Shown: piece after piece, positions 25,087-38,800 of the stretch
Numbering within the stretch: the stretch's first letter is position 1
Layout of the letters: each line of letters opens with the position of its first letter
DNA from: Trichomonas vaginalis G3
Lineage: Eukaryota; Parabasalia; Trichomonadida; Trichomonadidae
Length of the DNA: 64,000 bases
Assembly (NCBI RefSeq): GCF_026262505.1
Contig: NC_067205.1
Span: forward strand, 14,260,001 to 14,324,000
Direction of reading: 5' to 3'
Position numbers and translations under genes: made by a program
The notes under the pieces: generated by a model
Told to the model about the DNA's origin: nothing
Seen by the model: the letters and a program-made list of their open reading frames with translations, nothing else
Databases searched by the model: none

Positions 25087-26498
25087 ATGTCAAATGAAAC
25101 AGCGTCTATGAGAGAAATACAACACAACCGACAACTCATTATGCAAGCTCTAAATAAGAACACAACAAACTTTTCAAACTATTCTAAGATATCTGAGTCA
25201 TTGAAAGAAGGAAACTTAAAACTGACATTAAACCCAATGACAGATGAGTTTCTGTTTCAAGACAAGAAGAACAATACTGTCTGTATAAATCCAACAAAAG
25301 GAACTTTAAACGAGAAACCTATATCTGAACTTCTTTTGAAAGCAGATATTGACAACAAAGCTGACAAAGAATATGTCATTGAAAAAGTTCAAGAAGAACA
25401 TGACAGAGCAGATGCAACATATGCAACGAAAGAACATACTCATCCTGAACTAGCAGACAAAACATATGTTGACAATAAAATGTCAAGTGAAGTGACAAGA
25501 GCTGAAAAACGAATATTCTAAAAAGACTCATACACATTCTATATCTGAAATAACAGACTTAAACGTTAGCCTTGAAAATAAGGTAGATAAGGGACTTATG
25601 GCTAGTGTGTTAGTGAAGAAGGCGGATAAGGAATATGTGGATGAAAAAGATAAAGAAATTATAGAAAGGGTTGACTGGTACCATGAACGGACATCGAAGA
25701 TTTTAAAAACTAAAGCCGATACAGGATGGGTTTCAGGATGTTTAGACCTTAAAGCAGATAAAACTTATGTTAACGATGAGTTAGAGAAGAAAGCAAATAA
25801 GACTCATACACATACAAGTTTTACAACTGTTGCTATAGAAAGTATTGAAGGAACGGTTGAAGAAACTGGTGGGGATGCATTATATTGTAAACCTCCTAAC
25901 TTTCCACAAGGTTTAACATCGGATGACGACATAACGACGATGAAAAACATTAGATGTAAAGATGTTTATGTCATGAAGGATGAACATAATATTAAATTCA
26001 CTGCTCAAGATTTATATGACAAGAAAGCAGACAAAACAGAGCTTCAAACATTAAAGACAGAAATACTTCAAACATTAATATCCTATAGGCTCTATTTATA
26101 CGTCAATGAAGTCAACAAATCCAGAAACAGTTCTGGGTTTTGGAACTTGGACTCAAATAGTCGACAGGTTTTTGTATTGTGCAAACTCTTCAAAGGAAAC
26201 AGGTGGAAGTAAAACGATTTCAGGTGAAAATTTACCTGCACACAGTCACTACATAGATTTAAGTACATCTCAAGCAGGTTGGCATAAGCATAAATTTTGG
26301 GATTGGTCAGCAATGAAAAAAGGTAAAGGATATGATGTTAAAGACGACGTTCAGTTTGCTATAAATTGTTTCTGGGGTGACACTCAGGGAGATGGAAACC
26401 ATACACATCGCGTTTCAGGGTATACGCAAACAACGGGACAAAGTAAAGAATACATGCCACCTTACATGACAGTTTACGCATGGTATAGAATTGCTTAG
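25087..26498 (+). pseudogene. Fibre protein with tail-collar end (element B), broken
   Basis: The N-terminal 90 residues match A closely. Then come ADK-type coiled repeats (LLLKADIDNKADKEYV, ELADKTYVDNKM, LKADKTYVNDEL), a beta-rich part (TSFTTVAIESIEGTVEETGG) and the tail-collar end with PAHSHYIDLS, WHKHKFWDWS, NHTHRVSGY and MPPYMTVYAWYRIA. This end is typical of short tail fibres of phages, where the His-rich loops bind metal in the trimer tip. It differs locally from A near residues 95-115. Broken, with two or so breaks. Confidence 0.65.
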
Positions 26499-27453
26499 TC
26501 GTCATTTTCAACTTCTTTAGCATATTGGTCAGGAGTTGTCTTATATTTGTTAGGAACTGTCTTTGAAAGTATACCACCTTGAACTTTGACAAGTTTGAAA
26601 CGAGGTCTGACAATAGTAGTTTTTATCTTCTGCTTGCAGTGTGTACATTTTGCCATGTTTGCCTAAAACTTCATAATATTCTCTTGTATACTTTCTTCTA
26701 TTTTTACGAACACGAATGTGAGTACCTGTCGGGTTCCCATTGTTGTCATAGTCAATAGTATTTTCATATGGGTCGCGTTTAGGTATTTCTATTTTTACTT
26801 TGTCACCTTTCTGAAGTTTGAAGCCGGCATTCTTTCTTGTTTGTCTCTTTTGACTAAATTATTAAATATATAGTCTTTCTCTAAGTCAGGGTTGTTTTTC
26901 ATTTCTTCGGGGGAGTGGTTTCCCAAACCTTTTTGTTTACGGCTATTGTAAATATTTAAAACTTGTCTCATCTTTGCCATGGAGAAGTGTCTATACTTGT
27001 CGTCATATGACATTTCATTTGCTTCACCACCTTGTGGTTGGTTTAAGTCTCTTAACATTTTTATACATCCGTCAATGACACCAAGAGCAGAATGGTTTTG
27101 GTCGACAATGAAATATTGGTTTACATTTTTGAACGCAGATAGTTTTTTACATCATCTGATTTGAAAGAACTTTCACAGTCAGATGTCAGTTTTGTTGGAT
27201 GGTATTTGTCAACGAATATTGTCAAAGCTGCTAAGATATCTAAAATATTTTTGGACTGTAATGGTATGGCTTCACAGTATCTTGTGTTTTGACCGACAAA
27301 TATTAGCCAGTATGGTGGTCCATCTTCTCTATACCTCGGAATGTTTTCCAAGATATCCATAAACCAAGCATTTGGTGTTGAACTAAAGATTTTTATCATG
27401 AGTGCTTTTTTTGTTGCCTTAGAAACATAGGGGTCCTTGTTTGGATTCGTCAT
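26496..27453 (-). pseudogene. Retroviral-type Polinton integrase (element B), broken
   Basis: Counterpart of 14693-15652. The first acidic strand (FMDILEN), the second region (KLTSDCESSFKSDDV) and the C-terminal SH3/chromo-like part are recognisable. It is convergent with the fibre gene with overlapping stop codons, and divergent from the 133-aa gene across 17 bp. Broken, with about three breaks. Confidence 0.7.
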
Positions 27454-27470
27454 TTTTTAACCCATAAGAA

Positions 27471-27872
27471 ATGGGTTTATTTGGCGCATTAGCAGGAGTT
27501 GCATCCAGATTTTTGCCCGCAGTGGGAACAATAGCCAGAGGTGTATTTGGAGTTGGAAGGAAGATTTTGAGTACATTAGGTATACTTAAAGAGAAAGCAC
27601 AACCTATTATACAAACTGTACAGAAAGGTTGGGATGTAGCACGAGATGCAGCAAATCTTATTCCAAATCCTGAAACAAGAGGAAAAGTTCAAGGATGGAT
27701 GGACAATGTAGGAAGACAAGCAGGAAACTATTATAACAAAGCAAATGACTACTATAACCAAGCAGGACACTATATGGACCAAGGTGAAAGATTCTTTAAC
27801 AGAGGATATAACCATGCACAACAATGGGTAAACAATAACCAACCTCAACCGCCTCAAACGTGGGGAATGTAA
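27471..27872 (+). CDS. Amphipathic virion-type protein, 133 aa (element B)
   Basis: Matches the A copy at 14274-14675 with one residue different (Ala for Thr in the VARDA(A/T)NLI segment). Glycine-rich amphipathic N-terminus, Tyr/Asn/Gln-rich C-terminus; whole frame. The start lies 17 bp from the integrase start. Confidence 0.55.
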   Translation: MGLFGALAGVASRFLPAVGTIARGVFGVGRKILSTLGILKEKAQPIIQTVQKGWDVARDAANLIPNPETRGKVQGWMDNVGRQAGNYYNKANDYYNQAGHYMDQGERFFNRGYNHAQQWVNNNQPQPPQTWGM

Positions 27873-27891
27873 AGTTTTTTACTGAGATGAA

Positions 27892-28044
27892 ATGAACAAT
27901 ACAGCATTGAGACAAATGGGTTCAAGATGGATTTGTCGGCTTCCAGCAGTTACACAACGTGTTTGTCAAGTTCTTCCTATACCTCAGGAAGTTTTAGACC
28001 GACTTAAAAAACAACAACAACCAGTTGAAAACAAACCAAACTAA
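27892..28044 (+). CDS. Small conserved Polinton protein, 50 aa (element B)
   Basis: Same length and sequence type as 14102-14254 (MNNTALRQMGSRWICRLPAV then a Gln-rich end). The start follows TTTTTTACTGAGATGAA, the leader also used by the next gene. Confidence 0.55.
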   Translation: MNNTALRQMGSRWICRLPAVTQRVCQVLPIPQEVLDRLKKQQQPVENKPN

Positions 28045-28063
28045 AATTTTTTACTGAGATGAA

Positions 28064-28649
28064 ATGACCGAAGAAGTTGAAACCGTAGATTTGACACCAC
28101 AAACAAAAAGTTCAGAACCATTGTCAAAACCTGTCAAAGAACTTACAGATGAAGAGAAAAAATTCAATAATAGAAAGTGCCAGGTCTGGAAATACAAACC
28201 CTAACTACAAAGTCACTTTTCATAAAAATGGAACGGCTAGTATCTCAAAAAAGAAACAGACTCTCACAAATAAAATATTGAAGTCTGAAGGAGCTTTCGA
28301 GACAACAGATGGAAAAGTTTACTTCACTGACCAACAGTTCATTATAGAACATCTCATTGACTTAGAGTCGAAATATTCTAAACTTTACAACAAACACAAA
28401 AAGTTGAAAGGAAAACAAAAACAAATGGCATATGATATTTATGAAGATGTTGACAACACAACTGTTCCTGCAAGTGAAGTAAAGTCAGAGGAACCGAAAA
28501 GTGACGAAAAACCGATAGAAGAAGAAAAACCAAAAACTGAAGATAAACCAAAACCAAAGTTTAGTTTGGAAACTAAACCAAGTCAACCTTCATTAGCTGG
28601 TATGGGTTGGCGTCAAAGACTTATGGCAGCAGGTGGTTATGTAAAGTAA
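28064..28649 (+). pseudogene. Charged Polinton structural-type protein (element B), broken
   Basis: Counterpart of 13499-14082 with the same domains in order: charged N-terminus, beta-rich middle (YKVTFHKNGTASISKKK), coiled coil (ESKYSKLYNKHKKLKG), Pro/Lys/Glu-rich tail and LAGMGWRQRLMAAGGYVK end. About one break. The start follows the ACTGAGATGAA leader. Confidence 0.5.
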
Positions 28650-28679
28650 AGAAAAAAAATTTTTTTTATTTTTATAAAA

Positions 28680-28892
28680 ATGCCCCCATATAGAATGGAT
28701 AGAAAGTCTGCTAGAATAAAAGCAGAGTTGCAAAGATATGGTTGGAGAGTTTCGAAGAATTTTAAATATAGGAAGGGAAGACCCATAAAAGTCTATGACA
28801 AACTGGCTGGTCTTCGCTACGAAATGGATTTGGAAACAGCACGTGCAAATTATCCAAACAGACTAGAGAGGTTAGAAGAAGAACGTCTTATG
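28680..28892 (+). CDS. DNA polymerase B, 5' part only (runs into assembly gap)
   Basis: The first 71 codons match the element A polymerase almost exactly (MPPYRMDRKSARIKAELQRY, one residue different in the LAGLRYEMD segment). The same A-tract/T-tract and TATAAAA box stands before the ATG. The rest would lie right of the gap, but the sequence there is satellite. Confidence 0.75.
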
Positions 28893-28917
28893 NNNNNNNN
28901 NNNNNNNNNNNNNNNNN
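28893..28917. other. Assembly gap (25 N)
   Basis: A run of 25 N sits inside the polymerase B gene. Its true size is unknown; the two sides need not be neighbours in the genome. Confidence 0.95.
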
Positions 28918-29289
28918 AAATTTTCAATACGGAACTCTTTCCTTCGGTTTTCCGAGGGAACAATCATTGAGGATAATTCTTCTAAAATTTTTTTAATCTG
29001 TTTGGTTTTCAACCAAATGATGATCTTCTTTGTTAGAACGAAGAGATATTATACAGTGCATTTTGTGAAGAATATAGCAATCGCCGGAATTCAGACGGTT
29101 GCTTTTTATACAAATTCACGCAGGGGAAAATTCTTGATTTTGATTGAAAGATACGCAAGCCTAAAGTGGTCGACCTCAAAACAAGTCATTTTATGCGCTT
29201 TACTAGGAACTTATGAATGAATTCAAAGGTATTTGCATACAATCCTGAACCTCGTTTCATTTTGTTGTTGAATTCAGCAAAAATATATG

Positions 29290-29880
29290 TTTAGGTAGAT
29301 GGTTTTTAGGGTCACTACGGTCACCATGTTGTCACTCGGTCATTTAAACTTCTCTGAAAAAGTGTGACAACATTGAACTTTTGACAACAACACAGGAGGA
29401 AGGCAGTGTATGAATTATTTTTGCAAGAACTGAAGGTGTCACCATGACACCATGGTCACACAGTCATTTAACTTCCTCTGAAAAATGTGACAACATGACA
29501 TTTTGACAACAACACCAGGAGGAAGGCAGTTATGAATTATTTTGTGAAGAACGAAGGTGTCACCATAGAACCAATGTCACTCAGGTCATTTAACTTCTCT
29601 GAAAAATTGACAACATGACATTTTGACAACCTACAGGAGGAAGGCAGTTATGAATTTTTTTGAAGAACTTGAAGGTGTCACCATGTCCCATGTCACCAGG
29701 TCATTTAACTTCTCTGAAAAATGTGACAACATGACATTTTGACACAACATACAGGAGGAAAGGCACGTTATGAATTAATTTTTGAAGAATGAAGGTGTAA
29801 CCATGTCCCACCATGTCCCAGGTTATAATTCTCTCTGAAAAATGTGACAACATGACATTTTGACAACATCACAGGAATTA
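29290..29880. repeat. Outer satellite unit near 120 bp, left arm (about 5 copies)
   Basis: Units contain AGGAGGAAGGCAGTTATGAA, GAAGGTGTCACCATG and TTCTCTGAAAAATGTGACAA. The complement occurs about 3 times at 45965-46285. The CACCATGACACCATG words give local symmetry. Confidence 0.75.
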
Positions 29881-32800
29881 TAAATGTTTACGTTAATAGT
29901 TTTGTCAATGATTTCATCGTACATGTTTTGTCAATGATTTTCATCGTAAATGAATTTGTCATGACTTCATCGTACATGTTTTGTCAAGACTTCTTCATCG
30001 TATGAATACATGTTTTGTCATGATTTCTTCATCGTAAAATGTTTTGTCATGATTTCTTTCGTTTATAGTGATTTGTCAAAGACTTCTTCATCGTAATGAC
30101 GTAAGATGTTTTTGTCATGATTCTTCATCGTAATAACGTAAATGTTTTGTCAGACTTCTTCATCGTAATGAGTGTATAACAGCACAAAAATATATTTTAG
30201 GGTGAAGAGGTGAGATCTAAACCTCTTATTCCCTTCTCTTTTCTCACCTCATTGAATTTTCATGACTTCTTCGTTATGTTTTTCAAACATGAACGTAAAT
30301 CGTTTTTGTTCATGATTTCATCGTGAAATGTTTTTGTCATGATTTCATCGTAAATGATTTGTCATGACTTTATCGTACAAGTTTTGTCAAGACTTCTTCA
30401 TCGTAATGAGACGTACATGTTTTGTCTCATGATTTCTTCATCGTAAACTGTTTTGTCATGATTTTCGTTTATGATTTGTCAAAGACTTCTTCATGCGTAA
30501 TGACGTAAATTGTTTTTGTCATAGACTTTCTTCATCGTAATCGAGTGTAAATCAGACAAAATATATATTTTAGGTGAAGAGGTGAAGATCTACACCTCTT
30601 TTCTTCACCCTCTTTTCTCATCATTGATTTTCCATGACTTTTCGTATATACAGTTTTGTCAAACATGACGTAAATGTTTTGTCATGATTTCATCGTAAAT
30701 GTTTGTCATGATTTCTATCATCGTAATGAGCGTAAAATGATTCCAAAATAATGTTTTAGGGTAAGATGGTTAGATTACTAACACTCATTTCTACCCTGCA
30801 TTTACTACCCTCGATTGAATTTTTCATACGGAATCTCTTTCGTATGATGTTTTGTCATGACTTCTTCACGTAATGAGCGTATATTCTTTTGTCAAACATC
30901 GGCGTAAATGATGCCAAAAATATGTTTAAGGGTAGAATGGTTAAGATCTACCTCATTTTCTACCTCATTTTCTAACCCTCAGGCCAGCTAAAAGCGCGAG
31001 ACCCAAAGGGTCTTGAATTTTCATACGGAATCTTCTTTCGTATATGTTTTTGTCATGATTCTTCATCGTAATGAGCGTTAATTTCTTTGTCAAACATCGA
31101 ACGTAATGATCCAAAAATAATGTTTAGGGTAGATGGTTAGATCTAAACCTCATTTCTACCCTCATTTTACCCTCATGGTGATTTCATACGGATCTTCTTC
31201 GTTAATAGTTTTGTCATGACTTCTTTCATCGGTAATTGAAAGCGTATATCTTTGTCAAAACATGAACGTAAATGATCCAAAATAATGTTTAGGGTTAGAT
31301 GGGTTAGATCTACCTCCTTTCTAACCTCATTCTAACCTCATGAATTTCATAGCGGAATGCTCTTCGTATAATGTTTTGTCTGACTTCTATCGTAATGAGC
31401 GTATATTCTTTGTAAACATGAGCGTAAATGATCCAAAAATAATGTTTGGGTAGATGGTTAGCATCTAACCTCATTTCTACTACCATTTCTACCCTCATGA
31501 ATTTTCATACGGAATCTCTTTCGTATTGTTTGTGTCAATGGATTTTCTTCATCGTAATGAGCGTATATTCTTTGTCAAACATGCCAACGTAAAATGATCC
31601 AAAAATAATGTTAGGGTAGATGGTTAGATGCTACCTCAATTTCTACCTCTCATTTTCACCCTCAGCCGCTAAGCGGCGAGACCAAAGGGTCTTGAATTTT
31701 CATACGGAATCTCTTCGTATATGTTTTTGTCATGATTTCTTCATCGTAATGAGCGTATATTCTTTGTCCAACATGACGTAAATGATCCAAAAATATGTTT
31801 AGGGTAGATGGTTAGATCTAACCTCATTTCCTACCCTCATTTCTACCCTCATGAATTTTCATACGGAAATCTCTTCGTATATGTTTTGTCATGATTTCTT
31901 CATTCCGAATGAGCGTATATTCTTTGTCAAACATGAACGTAAATGATCAAAAATAATGTTTAGGGTAGATGGTTAGATCTAAACCTCAATTTCTACCTCA
32001 TTTCTACCCTAGCCGCTAAGCGGCGAGCCCAAAGGGTCTTGAATTTTCATACGAATCTCTTCGTATACTGTTTTTCATGATTTTTCATCGTCAAATGAGC
32101 GTATATTCTTTGTCAAACATGAAGCGTAAATGATCAAAAATAATGTTTAGGGTAAGATGGTTAGATCTAACCTCAATTTCTAGCCCTCATTTCTAGCCCT
32201 CATGAATTTCATTACGGAATCTCTTCGTATATGTTTTGTCATGATTTCTTCATCGTAATGAAGCGTAATATTCTTTGTCAAACATGAAACCGTAAATGAT
32301 CCAAAAATAATGTTTAGGGTAAGATGGTTAGATCTAACCTATTTCTACCCTATTTCTACCCTCATGAATTTCATACGGAATCTTCTTCGTATATGTTTTG
32401 TCATGACTTCTTCATCTAATGAGCGTTATTCTTTGTCAAACATAGCCGTCAATGATCCAAAATAATCGTTTTAGGTAGACTGGTTAGATCTAACCTAATT
32501 TCTACCCTCATTTCTACCCCTCAGCCGCTAAGCGGCGAGACCAACAGGGTCTTGAATTTTCATAGCGGAATCTGCTTCGTAAAATTTTTGTCATGATTTC
32601 TTCATCGTAATGAGTTGTAAATGTTTTGTCGAAACTTCATCGTACATGTTTTGTCAAGAACTTCTTCCATCGTAATGAACGTGAAAATGTTTTGTTCATG
32701 ATTTCTTCATCGACATGTTTTGTCGAAACTTCATCGTACATGTTTTGTCGAAAACTTCATCGTACATGTTTTTGTCGAAACTCTTCATTGTATATGTTTT

Positions 32801-35800
32801 TGTTGTCATGATTTCTTCGTAAATGATTTGTCGAAACTTTTTCATCGTAATGAGTGTATATTCCTTTGTCAAACATGAGCGGAAATGTTTTTGTCAAGAC
32901 TTCTTCATCGTAACATTTTGTCATGATGTTTCTTCATCGTATGAGCGGTATATTCTTTGTCAAACATGAACGTAAATGATCCAAAAATAATGTTTGGTGT
33001 AGATTGTTAGATCTACCTCATTTTCTACCCCTCAATTTCTACCCTCATGATTTTCATGACGGAATCTCTTCGTATATTGTTTTGTCATGACTTCTTCAAT
33101 CGTAATGAGCTATATTCTTTGTCAACATGAACGTAAATGATCCAAAATAATGTTTAGGGTAGATGGTTAGATCTATACCTCATTTCTACCCTCATTCATA
33201 CCCTCATGATTTTCATACGGAATCTTCTCTTCGTAATATGTTTTGTCATCTTTCTTCTATCGTAAGAGCGTATATTCTTTGTTCAAAATGAACGTAAATT
33301 GATCCAAAAATAATGTTTAGGGTAGAATGGTTAGATCTAACCTCATTTCTACCTCATTTCTAACCTCATAGAATTTTCAAATACGGATCTTCTTCGTATA
33401 TGTTTGGTCAATGATTTCTTCATCGGTAATGAGCGTATATTCTTTGTCAAACATGAAACGTAAATGATCCAAAAATAATGTTTAGGGTAGATGGTTAGAT
33501 CTAACCTCAATTTCTACCCTATTCTATCCCTCAGCCGCTAAGCGGCGAACCCAAAGGGTCTTGAATTTTCATACGGAATCTCTTCCGTATAATGTTTTGT
33601 CATGACTGTCTTCATCGGTAATGAGCGTATATTCTTTGTACAACACATGAAACGTAAATGATCCAAATAATGTTTAGGGTAGATGGTTAGATCTAACCTC
33701 ATTTCTACCTCAATTTCTACCCTCATGAATTTTCTACGGAATCCTTCGTATATGTTTTGTCACTGACTTATTCATCGTAATGAGCGTATATTCTTTGTCA
33801 AACATGACGAAATGATCCAAAAATAATGTTTGAGTAGATTGGTTAGATCAACCTCATTTCTACCTCATTTTACCGCCTCATTTCTAACCTCATTTCTACC
33901 TTATGAATTTTCATACGGGAATCTCTTCGTAATATGTTTTGTCCATGAACTTCTTCATTGCGTAATGAGTCGTATATTCTTGTCAAACATGACGTAAATG
34001 ATCCAAAAATAATGTTTAGGGGTAGATGGTAGATCTAACCCTCATTCTACCTCATTTCTACCCTCAGAATTTTCATACGGAATCTGCTTACGTAATGTTT
34101 GTGTCATGAATTTTTCATCGTAATCGAGCGTATATTCTTTTTTGTCAAACATGGAACGTAATGATCAAAAAATATGTTTAGGGTAGATGGTTAGATCTAA
34201 CCTCATTTCTACCCTCATTTCTACCCTCATGAATTTCATACGGAATCTCTTCGTATATGTTTTGTCATGATTCTTCATCGTAATGAGGCGTATATCTTTG
34301 TCAAACATGAACGTAAATGATCCAATAAATAATGTTTAGGGTAGATGGTTTAGATCTAACCTCATTTTCTACCCTCATTTCTACCTCAATGAATTTTCAT
34401 ACGGAATCTCTTCGTATATGTTTTGTCAATGACTTCTTCATCGTAATGAGCGTATAATTCTTTGTCAACATGAACGTAATGATCAAAATAATGTTTAGGG
34501 TAGATGGTTAATCTAACCTCATTTTCTACCTCATTTCTACCCTCATGAATTTTTCATACGGAATCTCTTCGATATGTTTTGTCAGACTTCTTCATCGTAA
34601 TGAGCGTATATTCTTTGTCAAACATGAACGTAATGATCCAAAATAAATGTTAGGGTAGATGGTTAGATCTAACCCTCATTTCTACCCTCATTCTACTCTC
34701 ATGAATTTTCATACGAATCTCTTCGTATATGTTTTGTCATGACTTCTTCTCCGTAATGAGCGTATATTCTTTGTCAACATGAACGTAAATGATCCAAAAA
34801 TAATGTTTAGGGTAGATGGTTAGATCTAACCTCATTTCTACCCTCATTTTCTACCTCATGAATTTTCATACGGAATCTCTTCGTATATGTTTTGTCATGA
34901 CTTCTTCATCGTAATGGAGCGTATATTCTTTGTCAAAACATGAGCGTAAATGATCAAAAAATAAATGTTTAGGGTAGATGGTTAGATCTAACCTCATTTC
35001 TACCCTCTTTCTACCCTCAGCCGCTAAGCGGCGAGACCCAAAGGTCTTGAATTTTCATACGGAATCTCTTCGTATATGTTTTTGTCATGATTCTTATCGT
35101 AATGAGCGTATATTCTTTGTCAACATGAACGTAATGACCAAAAATAATGTTTAGGGTAGATGGTTAGATCTAACCTCATTTCTACCCTCATTTCTACCCT
35201 CAGCCGCTAAGCGGCGAGACCCAAAGGGTCTTGATTTTCATACGAAATCTCTTCGTATATGTTTTGTCATGACTTCTCATCGTAATGAGCGTATATTCTT
35301 TGTCAAAATGACGTAATGATCCAAAAATAATGTTTAGGGTAGATGGTTAGATCTAACCTCATTTCTACCTCATTTCTACCTCATGAATTTTCATACGGAA
35401 TCTCTTCTCGTAATTGTTTTGTCATGATTTCTTCATCGTAATGAGCGTATATCTTTGTCAAACATGAACGTAATGATCCAAAAATAATGTTAGGGTAGAT
35501 GTTTAGATCTAACCTCATTTCTACCCTCATTTCTACCCTCATGAATTTTCATACGGAATCTCTTCGTATATGTTTTGTCATGATTTCTTCATCGTAATGA
35601 GCGTTATATCTTTGTCAAACATGAACGTAAATGATCCAAAATAAGTTTAGGGTAGATGGTTAGATCTACTCTTTTCTACCCTCATTTTCTACCTCAGGAA
35701 TTTTCATACGGAATCTCTTCGTATATGTTATGTCATGATTTTCTTATCGTAATGAGCGTAATATTCTTTGTCAAAACATGAACGTATGATCCAAAATAAT

Positions 35801-38800
35801 GTTTAGGGTAGATGGTTAGATCTAACTCATTTCTACCCTCATTTCTACCTCAGCCGCTAGCGGCGAGACCAAAGGGTCTTGAATTTTCAATCCGGAATCT
35901 CTTCGTAATATGTTTTGTCATGACTTCTTCATCGTAATGAGCGTATATTCTTTTGTCAAAATGAACGTAAATGATCCAAAAATAATGTTTAGGGTAGATG
36001 GTTAGATCTAACTCATTTCTACCCTCATTTCTACTCATGAATTTTCATACGGAATCTCTTCGTATATGTTTTGTCATGACTTCTTCATCGTAATGAGCGT
36101 ATATTCCTTTGTCAAACATGAACGTAATGATCCAAAAATAATGTTTAGGGTGATGGTTAGATCTACCTCATTTCTACCTCTCATTTCTACCCCATGAAAT
36201 TTTCATACGGAATCTCTTCGTATATGTTTTTGTCATGACTTCTTCATCGTAATGAGCGTATATTCTTTGTCAAACATGAACGTAAATGATCCAAAAATAA
36301 TGTTTGGGTAGATGTTAGATTAACCTCATTTCTACCCTCATTTCTACCCTCAGCCGCTAAGCGGCGAGACCAAAGGGTCTTGAATTTTCATACGGAACTC
36401 TCTTCGTATATGTTTTGTCAATGATTTCTTTCATATCGTAATGAGCGTATATTTTTGTCAAACATGAACGTAAATGATCCAAAAATAATATTTAGGGTAG
36501 ATGGTTAGATCTAACCCTCATTTCTACCCTCATTTCTACCTCAGCCGCTAAGCGGCAGACCCAAAGGGTCTTGAATTTTTCATACGGAATCTCTTCGTAT
36601 ATGTTTTGTCATGATTTCTTCATCGTATGAGCTATATCTTTGTCAAACATGAACGTAAATGATCCAAAAATAATGTTTAGGGTAGATGGTTAGATCTAAC
36701 CTCATTTCTACCTCCATTTCCTACCTCATGAATTTTCATACGGAATCTCTTCGTATATGTTTTGTCATGACTTCTTCATGTAATGAAGCGTATATCTTTG
36801 TCAAACATGAAGTAATGATCCAAAAATAATGTTAGGGTAGATGGTTAGATCTAACCTTTTCTACCCTCATTTCTACCCTCATGAATTATACGGAATCTCT
36901 CGTATATGTTTTGTCATGATTCTTCATCGTAATGAACGTATATTTCTTTGTCAAACATGAGCGTAAATGATCACAAAATAATGTTTAGGGTAGATGGTTA
37001 GATTAAACTCATTTCTACCCTCATTTCTACCCTCATGAATTTTCATAGGAATCTTTCGTATATGTTTGTCATGATTTCTTCATCGTAATGAGCGTATATT
37101 CTTTGTCAAACATGAACGTAAATGATCCAAATAATGTTTAGGGTAGATGGTTAGATCTAACCTCATTTCTACCCTCATTTTACCTCAGCCGCTAAGCGGC
37201 GAGACCAAAAGGGTCTTGAATTTTTCATCGGAATCTCTTGTATATGTTGTCATGATTTCTTCATCGTAATGAGCGTATATTCTTTGTCAAACATGAGCGA
37301 AAATGATCCAAAAATAATGTTTAGGGTAGATGGTTAGATCTAACCTATTTCTCCCTCATTTTACCTCATGATTTTTCATACGGAATCTCTCGTATATGTT
37401 TTGTCATGATTTCTTTCACGTAATGAGCGTATATTCTTTGTCAAACATGAACGTAAATGATCCAAAAATAATGTTTAGGGTAGATGAGTTAGATCTAACC
37501 TCATTTCTACCCTCATTCTACCTCATGAATTTTCATACGGAATCTCTTCGTATATGTTTTGTCATGACTTCTTCATCGTAATGAGCGTATATTCTTTGTC
37601 AAAACTGAGCGTAAATGATCCAAAAATAATGTTTAGGGTAGATGGTTAGATTAACCTCATTTCTACCCTCATTTTACCCTAGCCGCTAAGCGGCGAGACC
37701 CAAGGTTTGAATTTTCATACGGAATCTCATTCGTAAATTTTGTCATGATTTCTTCATCGTAATGAGTGTAAATGTTTTGTCGAAACTTCATGTACATGTT
37801 TTGTCAAGACTTCTTCATCGTAATGAACGTAATGTTTTTCAATGATTTCTTCATCGTACATGTTTTGTTCGAAACGTTCATCGTACATGTTTTGTCGAAA
37901 CTTCATCGTCATGTTTTGTCGAAACTTCATCGTATATGTTTTGTCATGATTTCTTCGTAAAGATTTGTCGAAACTTTTTCATCGTAATGATGTATATTCT
38001 TTGTCAACATGAGCGGAAATGTTTTTTGTCAAGATTCTTCATCGTACATGTTTGTCATGATTTCTTCATCGTAAGAGTGTAAAATGTTTTTGTCAACATG
38101 AAGTAATGAATCCAAAAATATGTTTTAGGGTAGATGGTTAGATCTAACCTCATTTCTACCTCATTTTCTACCCTATGAATTTTCTACGGAATCTCTTCGT
38201 ATATGTTTTGTCCATGACTTCTTCTCGTAATGAGCGTATATTCTTTGTCAACATGAACGTAAATGATCCAAAAATAATGTTTAGGGTAGATGGTTAGATC
38301 TAACCTCATTTTACACCCTCATTTCTACCTCATGAATTTTCATACGGAATCTCTTCGTATATGTTTTGTCATGATTTCTTCATCGTAATTGAGCGTATAT
38401 TCTTTGTCAAACAATGAACGTAAATGATCAAAAATAATGTTTAGGGTAGATGGTTAGATCTAACCTCATTTCTACCTCATTTCTACCCTCAGCCGCTAAG
38501 CGGCGAGCCCAAAGGGTCTTGAATTTTCATACGGAATCTCTTCGTATATGTTTTGTCATGACTTCTTCATCGTAATGAGCCGTATATTCTTTGTCAAAAC
38601 ATGAACGTAAATGATCCAAAAATAATGTTTAGGGTAGATGTTATGATCTAACCTCATTTTACCCTCATTTCTACCCTCATGAATTTTCATACGAATCTCT
38701 TCGTATATGTTTTGTCATGACTTCTTATCGTAATGAGCGTAATTCCTTTGTCAACATGAACGTAAATGATCAAAAAATAATGTTTTAGGGTAGATGGTTA

